Source of the DNA: a virus
Virus record (IMG/VR): IMGVR_UViG_3300023109_001422
Coordinates: 1-37,382 of that record
Strand: one strand, 5' to 3'
DNA: 37,382 bases
Under the pieces are notes generated by a model, which worked only from the letters and a program-made list of their open reading frames with translations, made no database searches and was not told where the DNA came from. The position numbers and the translations under genes are program-made. Positions 31,854-37,359 of the stretch are shown one piece after another (within the stretch, counting starts at the first letter, position 1; each line of letters opens with the position of its first letter).

Positions 31854-32027
31854 TTACTTTTTGTAGTTGACTTTTCTATCTTTTTGTGTAAACGTAGTGC
31901 GTTCAGGCTGTGCCTTTACTGTAACACTACCTCTAGATCCTTTTGAAAAGTCAAGACTTACTGAGTAATTGCCATTGCGACTGGCAGGTGAGTTTGAAGT
32001 TGCGAATACTTTTTTTCTATTGTCCAT
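31854..32027 (-). CDS. Small basic phage protein
   Basis: 57 residues, MDNRKKVFATSNSPASRNGN to a basic tail DRKVNYKK; rich in Ser, Lys and Arg, no membrane segment. The start ATG at 32027 is preceded at 4 nt by a late-type box CATAAATA, with no Shine-Dalgarno, like the leaderless late genes on the plus strand. Basic composition would suit binding of nucleic acid or a head function, but this is guesswork. Confidence 0.6.
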   Translation of the reverse strand: MDNRKKVFATSNSPASRNGNYSVSLDFSKGSRGSVTVKAQPERTTFTQKDRKVNYKK

Positions 32028-32031
32028 ACTG

Positions 32032-32039
32032 TATTTATG
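32032..32039 (-). promoter_or_regulatory. Late-type box CATAAATA, minus strand, 4 nt before ATG 32027
   Basis: Read on the minus strand, CATAAATA-cagt-ATG. The only late-type box with a close NATAAATA match found in the otherwise early minus-strand arm. Confidence 0.55.
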
Positions 32040-32062
32040 ATGTGACCGGGTTAGGCCCAAAA

Positions 32063-32100
32063 GCGCGAAGCGCCTGCGCCGCCAAAGCTGCGAAGCAGCT
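32063..32100 (-). terminator. Two adjacent hairpins, terminator-like on the minus strand
   Basis: AGCTGC/GCAGCT (32086-32091 with 32095-32100) and GCGC/GCGC (32063-32066 with 32070-32073), each with a three-base loop (TTC on the minus strand); the second is followed on the minus strand by TTTTGGG. They lie between the gene at 32201-32401 and the small basic gene, where an end of transcription is expected. The T runs are short, so efficiency is uncertain. Confidence 0.5.
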
Positions 32101-32200
32101 AACGCTAGTTAGTTTAAAGCAAAAATTTTCCCCACTATCAACATAGTACCTCATACTAAAACACGCTGTATGACGCTTATATAAGCACACAGGCACCAGT

Positions 32201-32401
32201 CTAATCCCACTCTAAACTAGCGTTTCCTTTGTATGCTAGTGTAGCGTATACTAGGTCCTGTTGACTCGCAAACAATAGCGTATTGGCGTTGGGTTGTTCG
32301 CTGTATATACCACGTAACATAAGATCAGTTGCAAATGAAAATGTGTTTATATCCTGTATATACTCTGTAGTTGAGTCGTCTATAAATCTCAATTCGTTCA
32401 T
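32201..32401 (-). CDS. Small protein of unknown function
   Basis: 66 residues, MNELRFIDDSTTEYIQDINT with a mostly polar, mildly acidic composition. Minus-strand ribosome site AGGA lies 8 nt before the ATG. No motif is recognised. One base separates the ATG codon from the stop of the membrane peptide at 32403, so they form one unit. Confidence 0.6.
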   Translation of the reverse strand: MNELRFIDDSTTEYIQDINTFSFATDLMLRGIYSEQPNANTLLFASQQDLVYATLAYKGNASLEWD

Positions 32402-32402
32402 A

Positions 32403-32510
32403 TCATAGTCCTAATGAGTGCATCCACAAAGGTATCACAACAGCATGTAACACTACACATACTACTAGCATGAGTACAACTATTTTAGGATTACCTCTAT
32501 CTCCGTGCAT
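32403..32510 (-). CDS. 35-residue membrane peptide
   Basis: Reads MHGDRGNPKIVVLMLVVCVV then LHAVVIPLWMHSLGL: a short basic start and one long hydrophobic helix (residues 10-29). The TGA lies one base before the next gene's ATG. No Shine-Dalgarno is seen; GATAAGTA (a near match to the late box) lies 5 nt before the ATG on this strand. Being short and hydrophobic it could be a holin-like or regulatory membrane peptide, unproven. Confidence 0.4.
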   Translation of the reverse strand: MHGDRGNPKIVVLMLVVCVVLHAVVIPLWMHSLGL

Positions 32511-32897
32511 ACAGTTACTTATCGTTCGTTACACTGCGTTGACTCTAGAGCAGAGCTAAGAGGTTCTAGTAGTGTGTACTACAAGCGAACTGCGTTCACT
32601 ACACACTCGTTAGAGCTCGTGTGTATACGCTACGCTCGAAAAGGGTTTGTATACTGTAAAAAATATATGCGCAAAAAATTTTAGAATGAGATTCTATTAT
32701 AGAGCGAAGTTTTTGTATACAGTGCGAAATGGGTTCTGTATGGTAAAAACATGCTGTACGAAAAATTATAGAGAAGTACTTACAGAATCTGGGTGGTGAT
32801 TTAGCGACCATTAAGCACTAGTAAGTAGTTGTTTTAATTAGTGTTTATAAGCCCCGACCCCCCTCGAGAAAAAAATAAAAAATATTTTATTAAAGTC

Positions 32898-32925
32898 AAA
32901 AAAAATCCCTGCATCACGCAAGGAT
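32898..32925 (-). terminator. Intrinsic terminator on the minus strand
   Basis: GCAAGGAT (32918-32925) and ATCCCTGC (32905-32912) form a stem with one mismatch and a 5-nt loop; on the minus strand a run of eight T follows. It would end the message of the gene at 33056-33460. Confidence 0.7.
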
Positions 32926-32954
32926 CTTTCCCACACTAAGTTCTTTCTATGTTC

Positions 32955-32999
32955 ACGTAGCACTAGCTGTCTAGTGTGTTGTATTACTACATGCTACGT
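32955..32999 (-). other. Nested inverted repeat in the 3' region of the 33056 gene
   Basis: ACGTAGC (32955-32961) pairs with GCTACGT (32993-32999); inside, CACTAG (32961-32966) pairs with CTAGTG (32971-32976) around a 4-nt loop. Located between the stop codon at 33056 and the terminator at 32898 on the minus strand; a candidate 3' UTR structure or small RNA. Confidence 0.45.
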
Positions 33000-33055
33000 T
33001 GTACTAGTCAGTGGGCGTGTCCTACACAGTCCCCACATCAGCCTAGCCTGCTGTA

Positions 33056-33460
33056 TTAGTCTGCCCTACCACCTGCGTAAGCAGTAAAGCCATAGTTTGT
33101 AAACACTTGAGCTGCTGCTCTTGCTCCAGCTTCCTTAACGTCCATTGACTGTCCGCCATAGCCTGCTGGGTTGTATATCTGGTAAGCACCTGTGTAGTCT
33201 TTGGTGTAACCCGCTTGCTTCATAGCACGACCTAGCTTGGTGTTGCCTTTGATCTTGTAGATGTTTACCCAAGCAAAGCCACAATACATTGGCTCACCGT
33301 ATTGGTTGCCACCTGTGCTTGCATTCCAATCGTCTAAGAATGATTGTGCTGCAATTGCTGCTGACTGTTTTGCTTCTTGCATAATAGTCTTAAGGTCCTC
33401 TACAGTGTATAGTTTAGGATCATTTGCAATTGCTGCTAGTGTTTGTGTTGCTGTGTTCAT
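33056..33460 (-). CDS. Conserved phage protein of unknown function
   Basis: 134 residues. The first 45 residues are helical and Ala-rich (IANDPKLYTVEDLKTIMQEA); then CGFAWVNIYKIKGNTKLGRA, DYTGAYQIYNPAGYGGQSMD and VKEAGARAAAQVFTNYGFTA. The CGFAWV/GNTK.GRA/NP..YGGQ pattern is found in conserved hypothetical proteins of many phages, as I recall; no reaction is known. It has its own early promoter and the AGAGGGC leader motif. Confidence 0.75.
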   Translation of the reverse strand: MNTATQTLAAIANDPKLYTVEDLKTIMQEAKQSAAIAAQSFLDDWNASTGGNQYGEPMYCGFAWVNIYKIKGNTKLGRAMKQAGYTKDYTGAYQIYNPAGYGGQSMDVKEAGARAAAQVFTNYGFTAYAGGRAD

Positions 33461-33494
33461 AATGTAAGCCCTCTGCTTTATTGTTTATACTTAC

Positions 33495-33523
33495 AGTATA
33501 CGCTCTTAAACGTATACTGTCAA
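33495..33523 (-). promoter_or_regulatory. Early promoter TTGACA-N17-TATACT
   Basis: Minus strand: TTGACA at 33523-33518, 17 nt, TATACT at 33500-33495; start near 33488, about 28 nt before ATG 33460. Confidence 0.87.
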
Positions 33524-33537
33524 CCTCTTTTTTACCG

Positions 33538-33930
33538 TTATGCTAAAACACTTGTTGTGGTGAATGTTTGTGCATCAACTATATCATAGTCAATTGGCTC
33601 ACAAGGTTCAAAGCCAAAGCCTGCTACCTTGAATGTATCTACAAAGCCTTCACCATCATCTACGATCATCACATCGCCTACTGATGTTGACCTTAGGCCG
33701 TATGCTTTGCCGTTGTGCTGTATGAGGGGTGCTAGGACCTCAACGTCATCATTAGCGTCTTCACCAATCTTCATTGACCAGCTACCATCTACATTGTTTG
33801 TGTATCTGTATGCATACTCTGTTGCTTGGAATAAGTCTAGTCCTGAGGTTGTTACCTTTGCGACTGCTTTTGCTGTTTCGCCTTCTTCTAAGAAGCTTGC
33901 GTGTATTACTGTGATTGTAAAGTTTTTCAT
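33538..33930 (-). CDS. Small protein of unknown function
   Basis: 130 residues, beta-rich and acidic (FTITVIHASFLEEGETAKAV, DGEGFVDTFKVAGFGFEPCE). Repeated aspartate-containing turns; no catalytic motif or membrane segment. It has its own early promoter 33-68 nt upstream and a GAGGGC motif. The early promoter suggests a role in takeover of the host; nothing more can be said. Confidence 0.7.
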   Translation of the reverse strand: MKNFTITVIHASFLEEGETAKAVAKVTTSGLDLFQATEYAYRYTNNVDGSWSMKIGEDANDDVEVLAPLIQHNGKAYGLRSTSVGDVMIVDDGEGFVDTFKVAGFGFEPCEPIDYDIVDAQTFTTTSVLA

Positions 33931-33969
33931 AATGTTTGTGCCCTCACACTTTATTGTTTAACTGTATAC

Positions 33970-33998
33970 AGTATAGTCTCATATGAGTGTGCTGTCAA
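33970..33998 (-). promoter_or_regulatory. Early promoter TTGACA-N17-TATACT
   Basis: Minus strand: TTGACA at 33998-33993, 17 nt, TATACT at 33975-33970; start near 33963, serving the gene beginning at 33930. Confidence 0.87.
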
Positions 33999-34068
33999 CC
34001 TTTTTCTTACCAAAATATTAAATTAATTTGCTGTGGATATCCTGTGGATAAGTCTGCGGCTGCTAGTC

Positions 34069-34115
34069 AAAAAAAAGCCCGGAACGTTTGGACGAGGGCA
34101 TGTCCTGTTCCGGGC
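34069..34115 (-). terminator. Strong intrinsic terminator of the AAA+ ATPase gene
   Basis: GCCCGGAAC (34077-34085) and GTTCCGGGC (34107-34115) pair over 9 bp, with an inner GGAC/GTCC stem in the loop. On the minus strand eight T follow directly. Confidence 0.9.
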
Positions 34116-34162
34116 GCATGTGTCTGCAGAGCGTGAGGGCTTGCTCTATGCTTCCACTTTGT

Positions 34163-34209
34163 ACACTGTGACTGCTCTCGAGGGCATTAAGAGCGTTTCA
34201 TCACAGTGT
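34163..34209 (-). other. Inverted repeat around the stop codon of the AAA+ ATPase gene
   Basis: ACACTGTGA (34163-34171) pairs with TCACAGTGT (34201-34209), with inner GCTCT/AGAGC (34174-34178 with 34190-34194). The stop codon (34187-34189) lies in the inner loop. It could slow ribosomes, stabilise the message or serve as a protein site. Confidence 0.6.
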
Positions 34210-35188
34210 TCTCTGCCATAGCTTCCCAACGTTGTGGAAAGGCTACTGCGAGATCTGCTACCTTTAGTACTGTACGCAATGACAGTTCACGTAGTCTCTT
34301 TTTATTAATATCGACAAAGTCAATTATCTCTGCTTTGACATCGTCGTCTAGTTTGTACTGATCAAGCATACCATCTTTGATAACTTGTGCAATACGTAAC
34401 ATCTTGTCACGTTCTGTTGAGATCGTCAAGTCCATATAGTGGCAACGACTCTCTAGTGCTTCCAAGTGCGAGCGTAATTTCTTGCTCTTGATATCCTGGA
34501 AGTTCAAGTTGGTAATAAAGATCGCGCTACCTTTGAACTCAAAGCTGTCTGGCACACCTTCATTACGTAGTTTGAAACTGTCTGTGTTCCAATGGATTGT
34601 ACGCTTCTTCTTAGAGTCTAATGCAGCTTTTAAAATATTAAGCGCCAATGGCTCTTCGAATATAGCATCACAGTCATCAAACACTAGTACTGAATCTTTG
34701 TCTGCGTAGTTGAACAGTTTACAGTACAAGCCAATTGGACTCATAGCACCTTTGACAACTTCATACTTCTTGCCAGCACCTAGATGCTCTAGTGTGTCAT
34801 AGCGTTCAAGAACTTCTTCGACACCATGTGACTTACCTACACCTGGAGGACCTGATACGATCATAGCTCGCACAGCACCCTTCTTGACTGCTTTGGTCAT
34901 GTCCTTCAACATGTCAAAACGTTCACGGATACGATCAATAACTTCTTCGTCTGACTCCTCTACAACTGCAATCTTCTTGTTGCCGGCTGCACGGTATGCA
35001 TCTGCTGAGTCGCACATGATCTTGATGTTGCGATCTGGAAAGCCATTAACTGCTGTGCCGTCTACTGTTACGTAGCCACCTCTGGCGCCTACTTTGAATT
35101 CTTCTACGAGTGGAAAGGTCATACCTGATAGATCAACATCTTTGCCTCTGATCTTGTAAGTGCCTTCTTGGATAGTAATGTTTTGCAT
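34187..35188 (-). CDS. AAA+ ATPase
   Basis: 333 residues. The N-terminal ~100 residues are a separate beta-rich domain followed by a basic-acidic helix (EEVIDRIRERFDMLKDMT). The AAA+ core has Walker A VSGPPGVGKS near residue 112, Walker B SVLVFDDCDAIF near residue 165, a sensor-1-like AIFITNLN near residue 222 and a Sensor 2-like helical end (KKRLRELSLRTVLKVADLA). A motor of this kind in phages may remodel host or phage complexes; sequence does not tell the target. It has its own early promoter, a structured 3' end and a strong terminator. CobS/MoxR-like ATPases are alternatives for the subfamily. Confidence 0.85.
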   Translation of the reverse strand: MQNITIQEGTYKIRGKDVDLSGMTFPLVEEFKVGARGGYVTVDGTAVNGFPDRNIKIMCDSADAYRAAGNKKIAVVEESDEEVIDRIRERFDMLKDMTKAVKKGAVRAMIVSGPPGVGKSHGVEEVLERYDTLEHLGAGKKYEVVKGAMSPIGLYCKLFNYADKDSVLVFDDCDAIFEEPLALNILKAALDSKKKRTIHWNTDSFKLRNEGVPDSFEFKGSAIFITNLNFQDIKSKKLRSHLEALESRCHYMDLTISTERDKMLRIAQVIKDGMLDQYKLDDDVKAEIIDFVDINKKRLRELSLRTVLKVADLAVAFPQRWEAMAENTVMKRS

Positions 35189-35224
35189 AGTTTGCCCTCT
35201 TTGCTTTAATTAATTTATATGTAC

Positions 35225-35253
35225 AGTATACGCTCAGTTGCTGCTCTTGTCAA
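35225..35253 (-). promoter_or_regulatory. Early promoter TTGACA-N17-TATACT
   Basis: Minus strand: TTGACA at 35253-35248, 17 nt, TATACT at 35230-35225. It overlaps the 3' end of the gene at 35234 and drives the AAA+ ATPase (ATG 35188). Confidence 0.86.
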
Positions 35254-35476
35254 GCTCTTTTGGCTCAATAGCTTGTAATTCTTTTACCATGTCCAACATC
35301 TTTGCAAACACATCAGTCATCTGATCGTTGGCTGCTGTTGTCACTGGCTTTGGAATACAGGCTGCTACTTCCTGGTAGTATACTTTCTTGAGCTGCTCGG
35401 CTGCTAGTTCACAAGTCTTTTGATCATTGTAAACTGGTTGCCAGTCAAGTACAGTTGCTAATAGTATCCATTTCAT
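35234..35476 (-). CDS. Small protein with N-terminal hydrophobic segment
   Basis: 80 residues. MKWILLATVLDWQPVYNDQK begins with a short hydrophobic stretch that may be a signal or membrane anchor; the remainder is helical (TCELAAEQLKKVYYQEVAAC) with two cysteines. The ATG overlaps the stop of the membrane peptide gene at 35473 (ATGA), so the two are translated together. Function is not recognised; with the upstream peptide it could form an envelope complex. Confidence 0.65.
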   Translation of the reverse strand: MKWILLATVLDWQPVYNDQKTCELAAEQLKKVYYQEVAACIPKPVTTAANDQMTDVFAKMLDMVKELQAIEPKELDKSSN

Positions 35477-35610
35477 AGTGCGCCTCCTAGGCTGCTAAGT
35501 GCAGCGCCAAACCAAACAATTGCTGCGCCAAGCATTATCAGCATCATTTGTAGAATGCCTGTGTACAAGCCTACTCCAATTACTGTTAACCAACCTAGTG
35601 TTTTAATCAT
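35473..35610 (-). CDS. 45-residue hydrophobic membrane peptide
   Basis: Reads MIKTLGWLTVIGVGLYTGIL then QMMLIMLGAAIVWFGAALSS to a GGAL end: about two short transmembrane helices with a single Lys in front. It is preceded by GGGCAAAG as ribosome site and by its own early promoter, and its TGA overlaps the next gene's ATG. The strong promoter, ribosome site and overlap make the gene credible despite its length. Size and hydrophobicity recall small holin-like or membrane-modulating peptides, but early expression argues against lysis. Confidence 0.65.
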   Translation of the reverse strand: MIKTLGWLTVIGVGLYTGILQMMLIMLGAAIVWFGAALSSLGGAL

Positions 35611-35642
35611 TTGCTTTGCCCTTTGCCCTAACTGTTATATAC

Positions 35643-35671
35643 AGTATACTACCCCATTTGCGGAATGTCAA
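35643..35671 (-). promoter_or_regulatory. Early promoter TTGACA-N17-TATACT
   Basis: Minus strand: TTGACA at 35671-35666, 17 nt, TATACT at 35648-35643; overlaps the 3' end of the gene at 35649 and serves the membrane peptide (ATG 35610). Confidence 0.86.
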
Positions 35672-35918
35672 TCTCTTTTTTAACAAATCGAGCAATTAAA
35701 TCCATATCCTCGGCTGTAAAGTCTTTCTCTAGCTTTGGACCAAATGCATTGCCCAGCTTGGTGAGCAGCGAACCTACGTGGCTCATATCGTTTAAGAGTT
35801 TGAAGTCTTCGTCCTTCATGCCCTTGCAGTTTGCGTATTCACTCATATCGCACATACGACGACCAACGGCTGCTAGTTGCTTGTGTTGATCGCTTACTTC
35901 ATAAATTGATTTTTGCAT
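35649..35918 (-). CDS. Small helical protein of unknown function
   Basis: 89 residues, helical, with two cysteines (MCDMSEYANC) near residues 23-31 and a C-terminal VKKEIDIPQMG. No motif known. It has its own promoter and an AGGGC motif. A short early protein of unknown role. Confidence 0.65.
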   Translation of the reverse strand: MQKSIYEVSDQHKQLAAVGRRMCDMSEYANCKGMKDEDFKLLNDMSHVGSLLTKLGNAFGPKLEKDFTAEDMDLIARFVKKEIDIPQMG

Positions 35919-35951
35919 AGTGTGCCCTACTTTCCTAATTGTTATACTTAC

Positions 35952-35980
35952 AGTATACAGTCTTTAAAATGGTTTGTCAA
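35952..35980 (-). promoter_or_regulatory. Early promoter TTGACA-N17-TATACT
   Basis: Minus strand: TTGACA at 35980-35975, 17 nt, TATACT at 35957-35952; serves the gene at 35918. Confidence 0.87.
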
Positions 35981-35998
35981 CCATTAATTTGCCAAAAC

Positions 35999-36220
35999 CT
36001 AATCTAAATCACAAACCCATTTACCTGCGCCAGCGTGTGCCTCATACTCTGCAACCAAGCTACCACCTAGTCCGAACGGTGAAGCAATCTCTGCTAGTGG
36101 CTTGCCCGAGAATTCGCACACGGCTGTGGATAGCAGTTCGACTTGCTTGAAGCCTTCGTCTGTGCCATAGCCGCGGTTTACGAAATGAACGTTAAGTGTT
36201 TTTCTAGTTTTGTTTTGCAT
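35999..36220 (-). CDS. Small early protein of unknown function
   Basis: 73 residues: MQNKTRKTLNVHFVNRGYGT, then a mixed alpha/beta segment ending AGAGKWVCDLD. Own promoter and GAGGGC motif in the leader. No recognised fold; the basic N-terminus may touch nucleic acid. Confidence 0.65.
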   Translation of the reverse strand: MQNKTRKTLNVHFVNRGYGTDEGFKQVELLSTAVCEFSGKPLAEIASPFGLGGSLVAEYEAHAGAGKWVCDLD

Positions 36221-36251
36221 GATGCCCTCTTGCGTTAAACTCTATATAACA

Positions 36252-36280
36252 GTTATAGCACATTCTACAGTGCTTGTCAA
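36252..36280 (-). promoter_or_regulatory. Early promoter TTGACA-N17-TATAAC
   Basis: Minus strand: TTGACA at 36280-36275, 17 nt, TATAAC at 36257-36252; serves the gene at 36220. The -10 differs from the TATACT of the other copies. Confidence 0.78.
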
Positions 36281-36283
36281 CCT

Positions 36284-36466
36284 CTATTTGTCCAATTGCC
36301 ATTCTTCAACAGCATATTCTATCTCAAAGTCGTCGTCTTCGTACTCCGCATTTATTGCGTCTGCTTTCGCAACCGCTAGTTCTCTGCTAGTAAACACGCC
36401 TGCAGTCTCAAAAGCGTATTCGTCGTCGCCTGTGCCTTGCAGCATTAGTACATACATAGTTTGCAT
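36284..36466 (-). CDS. Small early acidic protein
   Basis: 60 residues, beginning MQTMYVLMLQGTGDDEYAFE, acidic. The promoter/leader unit (TATACT, AACAATAA, GAGGGC) immediately upstream makes it a real gene. The fold looks like a small alpha/beta protein (YVLMLQGTGDDEYAF / AGVFTSRELAVAKADAI). No function known. Confidence 0.62.
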   Translation of the reverse strand: MQTMYVLMLQGTGDDEYAFETAGVFTSRELAVAKADAINAEYEDDDFEIEYAVEEWQLDK

Positions 36467-36501
36467 AATTTGCCCTCATGCGTTATTGTTTAACTGTATA
36501 C

Positions 36502-36530
36502 AGTATAGCGCCTAAACGCTACACTGTCAA
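36502..36530 (-). promoter_or_regulatory. Early promoter TTGACA-N17-TATACT
   Basis: Minus strand: TTGACA at 36530-36525, 17 nt, TATACT at 36507-36502; serves the gene at 36466. Confidence 0.87.
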
Positions 36531-36544
36531 CCCCTTATTTGCCG

Positions 36545-36841
36545 TTATGTTTCCATACTAGCAAAGCCGTCTTCTTGCATTCCTTGCTCTGTAAATGTAA
36601 CGTCATATCCTAATGCTTCGCTAATAGCACGTTCAAATCCACTGTCCGTGTATATTTCCCACGTAGTGTCGTGCCCTACATATATGCTTTTATAATCGTG
36701 CATAAACTCGTTAGCATCGTCCTCAAACGTCTCTACAGTAATGCTATTCACTGTTACAGTTTTAGTACCCTCGTAGTCCCAAATGCTGTCTCCAGCAAGC
36801 TCTACAGTAAAAGTGTTTTCGATTGTGTTTAGTTTCGACAT
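36545..36841 (-). CDS. Small early acidic protein of unknown function
   Basis: 98 residues, acidic, mixed alpha/beta (TFTVELAGDSIWDYEGTKTV, VGHDTTWEIYTDSGFERAIS). AGAAGGGC in its leader and a TTGACA-N17-TATACT promoter upstream. It is the first leftward gene after the divergent promoter region and tRNA cluster. Function is not recognised. Confidence 0.65.
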   Translation of the reverse strand: MSKLNTIENTFTVELAGDSIWDYEGTKTVTVNSITVETFEDDANEFMHDYKSIYVGHDTTWEIYTDSGFERAISEALGYDVTFTEQGMQEDGFASMET

Positions 36842-36874
36842 ATTAAAGCCCTTCTTTATTGTTTAACTGTATAC

Positions 36875-36903
36875 AGTATACAATCGAACACATTACTTGT
36901 CAA
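36875..36903 (-). promoter_or_regulatory. Early promoter TTGACA-N17-TATACT
   Basis: Minus strand: TTGACA at 36903-36898, 17 nt, TATACT at 36880-36875; serves the gene at 36841. Diverges from the plus-strand promoter at 36948. Confidence 0.87.
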
Positions 36904-36947
36904 CCGTTTTCTAGCCATTTTATTATTTTATTTTGGATAAAAAGAGG

Positions 36948-36977
36948 TTGACAACCACCGGCTGTTCGTGTTATAAT
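36948..36977 (+). promoter_or_regulatory. Consensus sigma-70 promoter facing the tRNA cluster
   Basis: TTGACA (36948-36953), 18-nt spacer, TATAAT (36972-36977). It is the only rightward promoter in this arm. The predicted start (36984) is the A of an ATG that opens only a five-codon frame (MPEEP, stop). Confidence 0.8.
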
Positions 36978-36983
36978 AAACTG

Positions 36984-37071
36984 ATGCCCGAAGAACCTTG
37001 ACCGGCTGCTGCGTACGGGAGGAGCAATACCATTGAGTGAGGGCCTACTCGCCGGCTGCTCGACTCCCGTA
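36984..37071 (+). ncRNA. Candidate structured RNA downstream of the rightward promoter
   Basis: TACGGGAG (37014-37021) plus GAGCA (37022-37026) pair with TGCTC (37057-37061) and CTCCCGTA (37064-37071), 13 bp with a 2-nt bulge; an inner GAGT/ACTC stem (37035-37038 with 37047-37050) fits in the loop. No poly-T follows, so it does not look like a terminator on the plus strand. No protein longer than five codons fits. If transcription continues it is antisense to tRNA-Leu. Alternatively the fold belongs to the minus-strand tRNA transcript as a 3' structure. Confidence 0.45.
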
Positions 37072-37075
37072 ACTT

Positions 37076-37162
37076 TGGTGCTCGCGCCCGGACTCGAACC
37101 GGGATGCTGTAATCAGCGACAGATTTTAAGTCTGTTGTGTCTACCTATTCCACCACGCGAGC
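37076..37162 (-). tRNA. tRNA-Leu (TAA anticodon)
   Basis: Type II tRNA with acceptor GCTCGCG (37162-37156), anticodon loop CTTAAAA (anticodon TAA), long variable arm containing GCTG/CAGC, T-loop TTCGAGT and 3' CCA encoded (37078-37076). Reads UUA codons, frequent in this AT-rich genome. Last of three tRNAs in the operon. Confidence 0.93.
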
Positions 37163-37167
37163 GGTGT

Positions 37168-37244
37168 TGGCCTGCCCTAAAGGATTCGAACCTTTGACCT
37201 ACGGCTTAGAAGGCCGTTGCTCTATCCAGCTGAGCTAAGGGCAG
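37168..37244 (-). tRNA. tRNA-Arg (TCT anticodon)
   Basis: Acceptor CTGCCCT pairs with AGGGCAG; anticodon loop CTTCTAA (TCT), T-loop TTCGAAT, discriminator G and encoded CCA. Reads AGA/AGG codons, which are common in this genome. Confidence 0.95.
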
Positions 37245-37246
37245 TT

Positions 37247-37323
37247 TGGTGGGCGTACACGGACTCGAACCGTGAACCTACGAATTATGAGTTCGGTGCT
37301 CTAACCAATTGAGCTATACGCCC
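37247..37323 (-). tRNA. tRNA with CAT anticodon (Met, or Ile2)
   Basis: Acceptor GGGCGTA (37323-37317) with TACGCCC, anticodon loop CTCATAA (CAT), T-loop TTCGAGT, encoded CCA. Elongator Met is most likely; a CAT tRNA that is modified to lysidine and reads AUA as Ile2 cannot be excluded by sequence. An initiator is unlikely because the first pair is a normal G-C. Confidence 0.92.
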
Positions 37324-37330
37324 GGCTGTT

Positions 37331-37359
37331 AGTATACGTTCTTTCCTCTTCTCTGTCAA
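37331..37359 (-). promoter_or_regulatory. Early promoter of the tRNA operon, TTGACA-N17-TATACT
   Basis: Minus strand: TTGACA at 37359-37354, 17 nt, TATACT at 37336-37331. The predicted start (37324, with an uncertainty of a base or two) coincides with the 5' end of the first tRNA at 37323. Confidence 0.87.

Larger units (their letters stand above)
32511..33055. other. 545-nt stretch without a convincing gene; several hairpins and degenerate repeats
   Basis: No open frame with a ribosome site and normal composition is seen; a 70-codon minus frame at 32599-32811 looks random. The stretch has three consecutive hairpins (32569-32582 GTAGT/ACTAC, 32587-32597 GAAC/GTTC, 32601-32624 ACACAC/GTGTGT), two related AT-rich units (about 32645-32710 and 32711-32777) each carrying GTATAC and ending in TTATAGAG.GAAG or a variant, and the minus-strand terminator and 3' structure described separately. 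Confidence 0.5.

Noticed and set aside
32645-32777. CRISPR-like array from AT-rich repeated units
   Set aside because: Only two degenerate units, no constant repeats or spacers of even size, and no cas genes nearby.
32599-32811. 70-codon minus-strand frame in the gene-free stretch
   Set aside because: No ribosome site, a random-looking composition (basic, hydrophobic, Cys-rich), and overlap with repeats and hairpins; more likely a chance frame.
34187-35188. Cobaltochelatase subunit CobS for the AAA+ ATPase
   Set aside because: The Walker motifs are generic to AAA+, and no CobS-specific segment was recognised; the presence of a BtuB-like receptor is not enough to assign a cobalamin role.
37247-37323. 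Initiator tRNA-Met
   Set aside because: The first acceptor pair is a normal G-C, whereas bacterial initiators have a mismatch at that position.
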